This document shows positions 1 through 6,425 of a stretch of DNA of 19,547 bases, piece by piece (positions within the stretch are counted from its first letter, which is position 1; every line of letters begins with the position of its first letter). The position numbers and the translations under genes were made by a program. The stretch is from assembly GCA_937896505.1 (NCBI GenBank), contig CALBNP010000102.1, positions 1 through 19,547 on the forward strand. The letters run 5' to 3'. The notes below the pieces were generated by a model that made no database searches, was not told where the DNA came from, and was given only the letters and a program-made list of their open reading frames with translations. The stretch comes from an uncultured Bacteroidales bacterium. Its GTDB lineage: Bacteria > Bacteroidota > Bacteroidia > Bacteroidales > F082.

Positions 1-937
1 CCATCATCTTTATGACGTCGTCCTTCATGCCGTCGAAGTTCATCAGGATGTAGAGCTTCAGGGCCTCGTAGGAGCCGGTCTGCGTCCAGTAGCTGCCGTA
101 TTCGCGGTTTTGCATGGCACTCACCACCGAGCGCGGACTGAAAACTTCCTTCACCGTCTTCAGGTCGTAGCCGTCGTACCAGCGCTTACATTCCGCGTAG
201 TCCATGCCGTACTGTTCGCAAAGGCCTTTCGTCTCTTCCGCCGTGAAGCCCACGAATTCGGCCAGATTCATCGGGTTGGTCATGGAGTATTCCGTGAACA
301 GGTTGAGCTTCGACTGAATCCTGTCGCGCACGATGGGCAGGATGCCGGTGAGGTAGGCCAGCGAAATGGCCGGGCTTAATGTCGAGTTCTTGAACATGGC
401 GTTGAGGAAGCGCAGATAGTCGTCGAACAAGGCTTGCGGCACCTTTTCGCGAACAAGCACATCGTATTCGTCGATGATGACGACGAAGGTTTCTTCTTTC
501 TCTGCATAGACTTCCAGCATACAGTCAGCAAACGAACGGCAGTCGGAGAAATCGATGTTGGGGAAAGCCTTGACGAAGTCCTTCATGATTCGCTGCTGCA
601 TTACCTGCAGAAACGCCTCACGGTTCGACATGTACTCTGCATTCAGATCAATCTTTATCACATTCAGCCTGTTGAGGTATTCCTCATAGCTCTTGTCTTG
701 GGCTATCTTCAGATCCTTGAACAGCTCGCGCGAGTCGCAACCCTTCGAGTAGTAGGCCGCAATCATGTTGCCTGCCATGCTTTTGCCGAAACGGCGCGGA
801 CGCGACACACAGATGTATTTTTCACGCGAATTGACAAGTTCGTTCAATTCGGCGATAATCATTGATTTATCGACAAAAATCTTCGCCTTACGGTCTTGGC
901 GTAACGATTCGTTGTTCGGATTGAGGTAGATGCCCAT
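1..937 (-). CDS. AAA-ATPase-like protein (PF09820 type), 3' end outside window
   Basis: The 312 visible codons begin at an ATG (MGIYLNP) at 937 and run off the left edge without a stop. Residues 46-53 read RPRRFGKS, the degenerate Walker A of the AAA-ATPase-like family. Residues 152-159 read VVIIDEYD, a Walker B. Residues 252-258 (RWYDGYD) and the SYWTQTG stretch near 282-288 align with matching stretches of the complete relative at 16720-18270. Full-length members normally end in a PD-(D/E)XK nuclease-like domain, which would lie beyond the window. The biological role of the family is unknown; members are numerous in gut Bacteroidetes and are often suspected of defence or mobile-element roles. 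A -7 promoter motif lies about 20 bp upstream. Family assignment is firm; function is not. Confidence 0.9.
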   Translation of the reverse strand, partial: MGIYLNPNNESLRQDRKAKIFVDKSMIIAELNELVNSREKYICVSRPRRFGKSMAGNMIAAYYSKGCDSRELFKDLKIAQDKSYEEYLNRLNVIKIDLNAEYMSNREAFLQVMQQRIMKDFVKAFPNIDFSDCRSFADCMLEVYAEKEETFVVIIDEYDVLVREKVPQALFDDYLRFLNAMFKNSTLSPAISLAYLTGILPIVRDRIQSKLNLFTEYSMTNPMNLAEFVGFTAEETKGLCEQYGMDYAECKRWYDGYDLKTVKEVFSPRSVVSAMQNREYGSYWTQTGSYEALKLYILMNFDGMKDDVIKMM

Positions 938-957
938 GATGCAAACGGTTTAGTTTG

Positions 958-965
958 CAAAAATA
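958..965 (-). promoter_or_regulatory. Bacteroidetes -7 promoter motif for the AAA-ATPase-like gene
   Basis: Read on the minus strand this is TATTTTTG, a match to TAnnTTTG, about 20 bp before the ATG at 937. No clear -33 TTTG is seen at the usual spacing, so the call rests on the -7 motif and its position. Confidence 0.5.
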
Positions 966-992
966 ACAATCTGTTTCGACATGTCGCCTTTT

Positions 993-1124
993 TTACAAAA
1001 AAGAATTTGGGACGCCATCGGCAGACCGCTTCGCAATGGTGCTTCCATTGTCAAGCTGGAACGACAACTGCTGACGCTCCTCGGGTGACAGGCCCACCGT
1101 CGTGTGACACTCTTTCTTACACAA
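993..1124 (-). pseudogene. possible N-terminal remnant of an IS630-like transposase
   Basis: Between two genes the minus strand holds a 43-codon open stretch, from a TTG at 1124 to a TAA at 993-995. It contains KKECHTTVGLSPEERQQL and then LDNGSTIAKR. The pattern of a short beta-like start, LSPEERQQL and a small Gly/Ser-rich turn resembles the N-terminal helix-turn-helix region of IS630-family transposases from memory. There is no ATG, and after about 35 residues the similarity stops in PNSFL and a stop codon. No inverted-repeat ends were found. It is either a decayed insertion-sequence fragment or chance open sequence. Confidence 0.3.
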
Positions 1125-1126
1125 TC

Positions 1127-2842
1127 TCACTTCTTCTTCCCGACGGGAATAGCCCAGCCAATGGCGCCTGATAAACCATACTTCCTGAAAGCATTTGTGC
1201 CGAAATCAAAGGAAAACGTAAAGCCCCTGAAGACACATAACACACCTGCCGAACAGGAAAAACCATAATCATAATTATTATGATATCTAAACTTTCCAAA
1301 TCCCACACCTGCTTTTATGCAGAAAGGGCCATGCACATGAAAGACTGGTCCACCAACAATATTAAAACCGCCACCGAAATCTAAAGAATAACTTGCATAA
1401 GCTCCGAACTTTTTCATAAATCCTACTGATACGGAAGGCATCGTCATATCGACACCCATGGTCACAAACAGCACGCCATCGTTAATGTATTGGCCAAATG
1501 GCTTTAAATGCTTTTCCGAACAGTCAATCCTAACATTGCTGTAGTTGGTATAGCCACCGAAATTTGCGCCATCGGCAGTAACGAGAATTTCCTTTTCGCC
1601 CACGAAATCGCCTCTTCCACGGTGTTTCACGGCTTTCACATGGTGCTTTCCGTAAGGCAGGTCCACGGTCATGGACGTGCGGCCTTCCGAATGGCCGTCG
1701 ATAATGAGTTCGGCCTTCGATGGTTTGGAATCAAAGCAAATGGCGGTGCGCTGCGAAGGGTCGGCTGGGGCAACGGCAGGCATGAGCGTCTCAGCCGTGT
1801 TTTCGCCTTGGGTTAGGGTTTCAACCACGGCGCAGGTCTTTCCTTCCTCAATGGCAACGGGCTTTGTGAGGGTCACGTAGCCATCTTTTGCGAGTTTCAG
1901 GATGTGGGCTCCGGCAGGCACGTCATTGAAAATGTCGGGGGTAGTGCCCAAATGCTTGTCGTCCAGATATACTTCACATTCCAAAGGGTCGCTATCAACG
2001 CGCAGGCGGCCAAAGACGGCGGATAGTGCCTGAAAATGCAACTCCTTGTTTTCCAAGTCTCCCAAGCTGATGCTTTCCTTACGGGTGCGGCAGCCTTCCT
2101 TACGCACTTCCACCACATAGAAACCGGCGTTAAGGGAACCGGTCCAGCTGCCCGTACCTTTCAAATCGTCGTTCACAAAAATCTGTGCATCGGCATCAGC
2201 GGCGTTCACCGTAAGGGTGGCCTTGGAGGATTTCAACTCCACGTTGAGGATTTTCTTTTCCTTGCTGATTTCCACTTTTCCAACTTCGGTGGCATAGCCG
2301 TTGGCCTCCACGCGGTAATCGTGCGTGCCGTAGGGCAAAAGCTGGGAAAAGGTACCGTTTTTCAGGGTCTGAATCTTGCCGTCAATGTAAACCGAAGCCG
2401 AATAAGGCTTCACCTTCATCACAAGATAAGAGCCTCCGTCGTCTTGCTCAACCACAGGAACCACATTCCCCGAGACAAGTTCCATGCGGTAGGTGCGTCC
2501 TTTTTCGATGCTGCAAGGGAAATAGTAGTCGTTGAGATGGCCGAGGTGCTGGTGATGGATGCTGATATGCTTCACGCCGAAAGGCACATAAACCCAGATT
2601 TCGCCGGTGTGCTGTTCGGTTTTCGTGATGCCCATCATGCCCACGTCGAAGGCGAAGCCAGTCTGTGAAGTTTGGATTTTGAGCAGGGCACAGGTGTTGC
2701 CGTTCTGGTCGAGGACTTCGGTGCCGTGGGTGATGGCGGTGAGGTCGTTCTCAAGGAGTTTGAAGGATGCTACAGAGAGAGATTGCGCTCTCGTTGCAAG
2801 GCCTAAGGCCAAAAACAATAATAAGGTAAAGTAACGTTTCAT
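1127..2842 (-). CDS. secreted PEGA-repeat protein with C-terminal outer-membrane-like domain
   Basis: The 571-residue product starts with a signal peptide (residues 1-19, cut near TRAQ). It continues with an N-terminal domain of about 115 residues and then four PEGA-type beta repeats near 138-203, 205-270, 276-342 and 365-425, each with a (V/I)-Y/F-(I/V/L)-(D/N)-D/G core such as VYIDGK, IFVNDDLKG and VYLDDKHLG. The last 115 residues are rich in alternating aromatic and glycine strands (SVSVGFMKKFGAYASYSLDF), suggesting a small beta-barrel or surface-anchored domain. PEGA repeats are known from envelope and surface proteins; the exact role here is unknown. A broken paralogue lies directly upstream, so the pair probably arose by duplication. 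The start follows a -7 promoter motif 41 bp away. Confidence 0.85.
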   Translation of the reverse strand: MKRYFTLLLFLALGLATRAQSLSVASFKLLENDLTAITHGTEVLDQNGNTCALLKIQTSQTGFAFDVGMMGITKTEQHTGEIWVYVPFGVKHISIHHQHLGHLNDYYFPCSIEKGRTYRMELVSGNVVPVVEQDDGGSYLVMKVKPYSASVYIDGKIQTLKNGTFSQLLPYGTHDYRVEANGYATEVGKVEISKEKKILNVELKSSKATLTVNAADADAQIFVNDDLKGTGSWTGSLNAGFYVVEVRKEGCRTRKESISLGDLENKELHFQALSAVFGRLRVDSDPLECEVYLDDKHLGTTPDIFNDVPAGAHILKLAKDGYVTLTKPVAIEEGKTCAVVETLTQGENTAETLMPAVAPADPSQRTAICFDSKPSKAELIIDGHSEGRTSMTVDLPYGKHHVKAVKHRGRGDFVGEKEILVTADGANFGGYTNYSNVRIDCSEKHLKPFGQYINDGVLFVTMGVDMTMPSVSVGFMKKFGAYASYSLDFGGGFNIVGGPVFHVHGPFCIKAGVGFGKFRYHNNYDYGFSCSAGVLCVFRGFTFSFDFGTNAFRKYGLSGAIGWAIPVGKKK

Positions 2843-2882
2843 TTTTCTGTCTGACTTTTACATATCTGCATAATAGAGGGTG

Positions 2883-2890
2883 CAAAGATA
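2883..2890 (-). promoter_or_regulatory. Bacteroidetes -7 promoter motif for the PEGA gene
   Basis: The minus strand reads TATCTTTG, matching TAnnTTTG, and implies a leader of about 35 nt before the ATG at 2842. It shows that the intact PEGA gene can be transcribed independently of its broken neighbour. Confidence 0.55.
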
Positions 2891-2926
2891 TGAATTTAGT
2901 CTAAAGTTTCCGATTTTTTTTGTTGT

Positions 2927-2982
2927 CTCCACGTATCTCTCGTATCTTTTCTCCATGAAAATGACACTTGCGATACGTGGAG
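2927..2982. repeat. 11-bp perfect inverted repeat, terminator-shaped on the plus strand
   Basis: CTCCACGTATC at 2927-2937 is exactly complementary to GATACGTGGAG at 2972-2982, with a 34-nt loop. The loop carries a second CGTATC at 2941-2946 that could pair alternatively with GATACG at 2972-2977. On the plus strand the stem is followed by TTCTTTTTT, as in an intrinsic terminator. On the minus strand, which carries both flanking genes, it is followed by A-rich sequence. It lies 38 bp past the stop of the broken PEGA gene. Confidence 0.6.
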
Positions 2983-3020
2983 TTCTTTTTTGTGTGAAGA
3001 AAATTGTGGCTGTATTTCGG

Positions 3021-4494
3021 TTAGAAATTGTAACCTAGGCCGAATTCAGGAAAAACATGCAATGATTCATGATTTATATTTGCTCCAGCCAAAATGCTGA
3101 ACCCCTTATAATGCAGTATGATGCCACTTTCGAATTTAACTCTTCCATGATTTCTATTTTCGGCCACAAATCTTTGAAGTCCTGCTCCAATGTAGAAATA
3201 AATGAGTTTTCCGCAGCGGAAAACGGTTCCTGCAGTCAAGTCGAAAAGGGGCATGGTATATTCGTCGGAAATGTGAACGTCACATAATCCAAAGTCAGAC
3301 AAGCAACTTGCGTACCAGCCAATTTTGTTCACTCGTCCTCCCATCAAGCCAAATGTAAACCCAGCATCATTCGGGCTCAATTTGGCAATTATTATTGTCT
3401 TTTTCTTGTCAGTTTGCACGGTTGGTTTTTCGTTTTGCTGAGGCTGGGGCTGCTGCACTTCGGGCTGTTGCGCCACGCTTCCGGTGCGTTGCAGAGTCAT
3501 TTCCATATCGGTAATCTTGCCTTCCTCAATGCTAACGGCCTTGCTTTGGCTGTCGTAACCGTTTTTGCGCAGTTCAATATTGTGGTTGCCAATGAGGATG
3601 TCGGAGAAAATGTTGGGCGATTTTCCGATTTGCTTTCCGTCGAGAAAGACCTCGCAGTTGCCGGGCGTGGAAGTCAGGTTCAGCTTGCCGTAGATGGGCT
3701 GCGGGGCGTTCAGCGTCACGGTCTTTTGCTCCTGTTTTGCAAGGGTGAGGCTTTGCTTTGTGGAGCGGTGGCTGGATTTGCGGGCTTCCACGGCATACAT
3801 GCCTTCGGCGAGTTGGCCGGTCCAGCTGCCGCGGCCTTTCTTCTGGTCGTTAAGGTAGATGTCGGCTTCGGCATCGGGGCAGTTCACGGTGAGCGTGGCC
3901 TTGGCTGAAACTAGACGGACGTTCAGTTCTGTACGTTCCTTGCCAATCTCGAAGGCGCCGGCTTCGTTCATGTAGCTTGGCGCCTCCACGCGGTAGGTGT
4001 GGTGTCCGTAAGGCAGCAAGGGCATCAGTTCGCCGTTCTCAATGGGTTGCAGCTTGTCGTCGATATAGACCATGGCGTTTTTAGGCTCTACGGTCAGCAT
4101 CAGATAGTTGCCGCCGAGGTCTTCTTCAACAATGGGATTCACTTTTCCTGTAATGAGCACCATCTCGTAGGTTCGGGCTTCCTCGACGCTGCAAGGGAAG
4201 TAATAGTCGCGCAAAAAGCCCAAGGTCGGATGGCCAATGCTGATGTGCTTCACGCCGAAAGGCACCCACACCCAAATCTCGCCAGCCTTCTGCTCGGTGT
4301 CGGTGATGCCCATGATGCCCACGTCGAAGGCAAAGCTGATCTGTGTGGTCACCACCTTAATCAGGGCGCAAGTGTTGCCGTTTGGGTTCTGCACCTATAT
4401 GTCTTGCAGGTTGGCGGTGAGGTCGTTCTCGACGAGACGGAACGGGGCCACACAGATGTTCTGGGCGTGAACGAAAACATATCGAGTTTAGCAT
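3021..4494 (-). pseudogene. broken PEGA-repeat protein, paralogue of the 1127-2842 gene
   Basis: The long open part (3021-4394, 457 codons) begins only after an in-frame TAG at 4395-4397. Reading the same frame upstream gives AQNICVAPFRLVENDLTANLQDI and then the stop, which aligns without gaps with residues 19-41 of the intact paralogue. The TAG falls at the position of Glu42, so a single GAG-to-TAG change would explain it. The signal peptide is also gone: in this frame only about seven codons separate the AQ cleavage site from a TAA at 4488-4490, and the ATG at 4494 is in another frame. After the lesion the product keeps the N-terminal domain, three PEGA repeats, a linker rich in Gln and Pro and a C-terminal barrel-like part ending in Phe. 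Translation from the GTG at 4394 would give a protein with no export signal. A sequencing error could explain the TAG but not easily both lesions. Confidence 0.75.
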
Positions 4495-4547
4495 TATTAA
4501 TAATAGGTGTCTTCTCTTGTAGATGAGTTATTTTGTGATAAAAGTTG

Positions 4548-4555
4548 CAAATATA
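4548..4555 (-). promoter_or_regulatory. surviving -7 promoter motif of the broken PEGA gene
   Basis: The minus strand reads TATATTTG (TAnnTTTG) about 55 bp upstream of the former start region near 4494. The promoter seems intact although the coding start is ruined, which suggests recent inactivation. Confidence 0.45.
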
Positions 4556-4636
4556 GTTTTTTTTAAGATTGGATGCGAAAAGGTTTTGAAATGCCGCATA
4601 ATGTTAGCAAACCAGCCCAAACTAGGTCTAAGTATA

Positions 4637-6151
4637 TTATTGTTTTTGAAAAACCTTCGTAGTTATCCGATCCGAACATGTCGAATGCATCGTTATTTTC
4701 CTTAGCTCTATCCCCAATGGCTCTAAGGCGTTTTTTCGGTCTGCTTGGTCGAGGATGAATTCGTGCTCGCCTTCCATGAGGGTCATCTGGCCTACATACG
4801 AGGTCTGTAGCATTTCGTCAACTCCTGGTAATAGGTGGTTGATTTCCTGCTCGCCACAACGGAAAATGTAGCGTTTTGCGGCATTCTTGGGTAGGTATTC
4901 GATGAAGATGTCGTAGGTGCCATTCAGCTTTACGCCAATCTTCCATGAACGCCACGAGTCGGCTTCGGTTGTCATGTAGGTTTCGGCATCGAAGGCGGCG
5001 TGGGTGAGACCGTTTTCGTTGGTGAGTACAAACCCTTCAGCACTTTCTTCAACCAAAACTTCTTCAGGAACAACGATTTGTATCTTGTCCAAAGTGTCGG
5101 GATGGCTATCAAGAAAGGCACCGATTTGCGTCAGAACTTCCTTCTCGTAAGGCAGGATACTGCCGTCGCCTTTCGGACCGATGTTCAAAAGGAAAACGCC
5201 ACCATGGCTGACGGTACTGAAAAGCCTGTCTAACTGTCGGTTGACTTGTGTTTCCACGTCAGGACGTTGAATCCACGACTTGTAACCCCACGTGCCATAC
5301 AACGAGGCGGGATTGTCCCAAAACACGTCGGTGTAACCAACCACGTCACCATTATCGGGCAAGGTGAGGTAGTCGCCACAATGGTTCATGATGCGACCGC
5401 TGACCAAGCACTTAGGTTGTAGGTCTTTTACGGTCTTTCTGAATCTTTGGCTTTGCTCGAGTGTGGGCAAACCCATGTCGAACCAAATTGTTTCGATGTC
5501 TCCATAGTTGGTCAAGAGCTCGGTAAGTTGTTGAACAATAACTTCTTCTAATTCAGGTGTGATGATTTCCAATGGAGAATATACTTGGTTGACAAATTGT
5601 GTGCAGTTGGTAGTGGTGTCGGGTGCCATGCGAGGAATGCCCGCTGGATGATGCCAGTCGGGAAGTGAAAAGTAGAAACCGAGTTTCATGTCGTGGCGTT
5701 GGCAAGCCTCGGCAAGTTCTTTCACCACGTCGCGACCGAATGGGGTGTAATCCACGATGTTGTAATCGGTTGTAGAGGTCTTGAACATGCAGAAGCCGTC
5801 GTGGTGTTTGGTAGTGAAAACGATGTATTTCATGCCAGCGGCTTTGGCCAGCAGCACGACAGAATCGGCATTCCATTCGGTCGGGTTGAATTGCAGGGCT
5901 ATGGCTTCGTATTCCTCCGTAGAGATGCGGGCGTGGTTCATGATTTGCTCGGCGTAATAGGGAATGGGTTCGCCTTTCCAAACGCCACCGAGTTCGGAAT
6001 AGATGCCGAAATGGACGAACATGCCGAAATGCGAGTCGCGCCATGCTACGAGTTCGTCATGAGTCGGGTCGATTGTTTCACTCGTTTCAGTTCTTGTTTG
6101 GCAAGCGGCCATCATCAAGGCCATTAGGAGAAATATTATGTTCTTCTTCAT
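4637..6151 (-). CDS. alpha-L-fucosidase (GH29), lipoprotein
   Basis: This 504-residue enzyme should hydrolyse alpha-L-fucosides from host or plant glycans. It has a lipoprotein signal with lipobox MAAC at Cys17, so it is likely anchored on the cell envelope. GH29 marks are clear: MFVHFGIYS (residues 44-52), TTKHHDGFCMF (113-123, conserved His pair), KLGFYFSLPDWHHP (156-169), and IWFDMG (222-227) with Asp225 as the predicted nucleophile. GYKSWIQRP (289-297) and LLNIGPKGDG (321-330) close the catalytic barrel. Residues from about 355 form a C-terminal beta domain. The acid/base residue could not be assigned by eye. No SusC/SusD, sulfatase or other glycosidase genes adjoin it, so it is not in a recognisable polysaccharide utilisation locus here. 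The leader is unusually structured (6165-6361). Confidence 0.92.
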   Translation of the reverse strand: MKKNIIFLLMALMMAACQTRTETSETIDPTHDELVAWRDSHFGMFVHFGIYSELGGVWKGEPIPYYAEQIMNHARISTEEYEAIALQFNPTEWNADSVVLLAKAAGMKYIVFTTKHHDGFCMFKTSTTDYNIVDYTPFGRDVVKELAEACQRHDMKLGFYFSLPDWHHPAGIPRMAPDTTTNCTQFVNQVYSPLEIITPELEEVIVQQLTELLTNYGDIETIWFDMGLPTLEQSQRFRKTVKDLQPKCLVSGRIMNHCGDYLTLPDNGDVVGYTDVFWDNPASLYGTWGYKSWIQRPDVETQVNRQLDRLFSTVSHGGVFLLNIGPKGDGSILPYEKEVLTQIGAFLDSHPDTLDKIQIVVPEEVLVEESAEGFVLTNENGLTHAAFDAETYMTTEADSWRSWKIGVKLNGTYDIFIEYLPKNAAKRYIFRCGEQEINHLLPGVDEMLQTSYVGQMTLMEGEHEFILDQADRKNALEPLGIELRKITMHSTCSDRITTKVFQKQ

Positions 6152-6164
6152 CGTTGTTTTTATT

Positions 6165-6361
6165 TTTTATCAAGAATTAGAGAATTCGAAGATTTGACGA
6201 AGTCAATTTTAGAATATTCATTTCGGGTCGTATTTTTTTGAATTAAAGAGGAATTGGAGAGAAAATCGCAGGCGATTTTCATGTTCTCTTCATTCCCACA
6301 TCGTAGATGTAAATTCAAAGCGCTGACTCGGCTTCTCTACATTCTCTAATTCTTGACAAAA
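6165..6361. repeat. structured non-coding element bounded by 21-bp inverted repeats
   Basis: TCAAGAATTAGAGAAT at 6170-6185 is exactly complementary to 6341-6356; with one mismatch the match extends four more bases outward to 6165 and 6361. Inside are three perfect small hairpins: TTGAC-GAA-GTCAA (6194-6206), GAAAATCGC-AG-GCGATTTTC (6261-6280) and ACATC-GTA-GATGT (6298-6310). There is no substantial open reading frame and no obvious target-site duplication. This layout suits a MITE-like element or a multi-branched RNA in the leader of the fucosidase gene, which starts 14 bp away. The structure is directly visible; its nature is inferred. Confidence 0.6.
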
Positions 6362-6371
6362 GAAATTGATT

Positions 6372-6379
6372 CAAAAATA
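6372..6379 (-). promoter_or_regulatory. possible -7 promoter motif for the fucosidase gene
   Basis: The minus strand reads TATTTTTG directly after the 28-bp palindrome. Transcription from here would begin close to 6365, at the outer edge of the structured element, giving a leader of about 215 nt. No -33 motif is found at proper spacing, and the T run could instead be the tail of a terminator. Confidence 0.3.
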
Positions 6380-6407
6380 GTAGAGACGCGCCATGGCGCG
6401 TCTCTAC
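6380..6407. terminator. perfect 28-bp palindrome, likely terminator or dispersed REP-like repeat
   Basis: The 14-base half GTAGAGACGCGCCA is followed immediately by its exact reverse complement, centred on CCATGG. It begins 19 bp past the stop codon of the 2348-residue gene and is followed on the minus strand by TATTTTTG, so it could end that transcript. Similar GAGACGCG...CGCGTCTC palindromes are, as I recall, dispersed in several bacterial genomes, which would make it a repetitive element put to use as a terminator. Only one copy is present in this window. Confidence 0.65.
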
Positions 6408-6425
6408 AAAAATGATCGTTTTCAA

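Noticed and set aside
988..1006. CTTTTTT-AC-AAAAAAG inverted repeat as terminator
   Set aside because: It is a weak A/T-only stem with a two-base loop, overlapping the leader of the AAA-ATPase-like gene; base composition alone can explain it.
2036..2668. 210-codon plus-strand open frame opposite the PEGA gene
   Set aside because: It mirrors a similar antisense frame in the paralogue (3999-4526) because both sense genes are homologous; the sense strand carries signal peptide, repeats and promoter.
4395..4397. Recoding of TAG as an amino acid
   Set aside because: There is no sign of a recoded genome: all other genes read normally and the signal peptide of this gene is also lost, so nonsense mutation is simpler.
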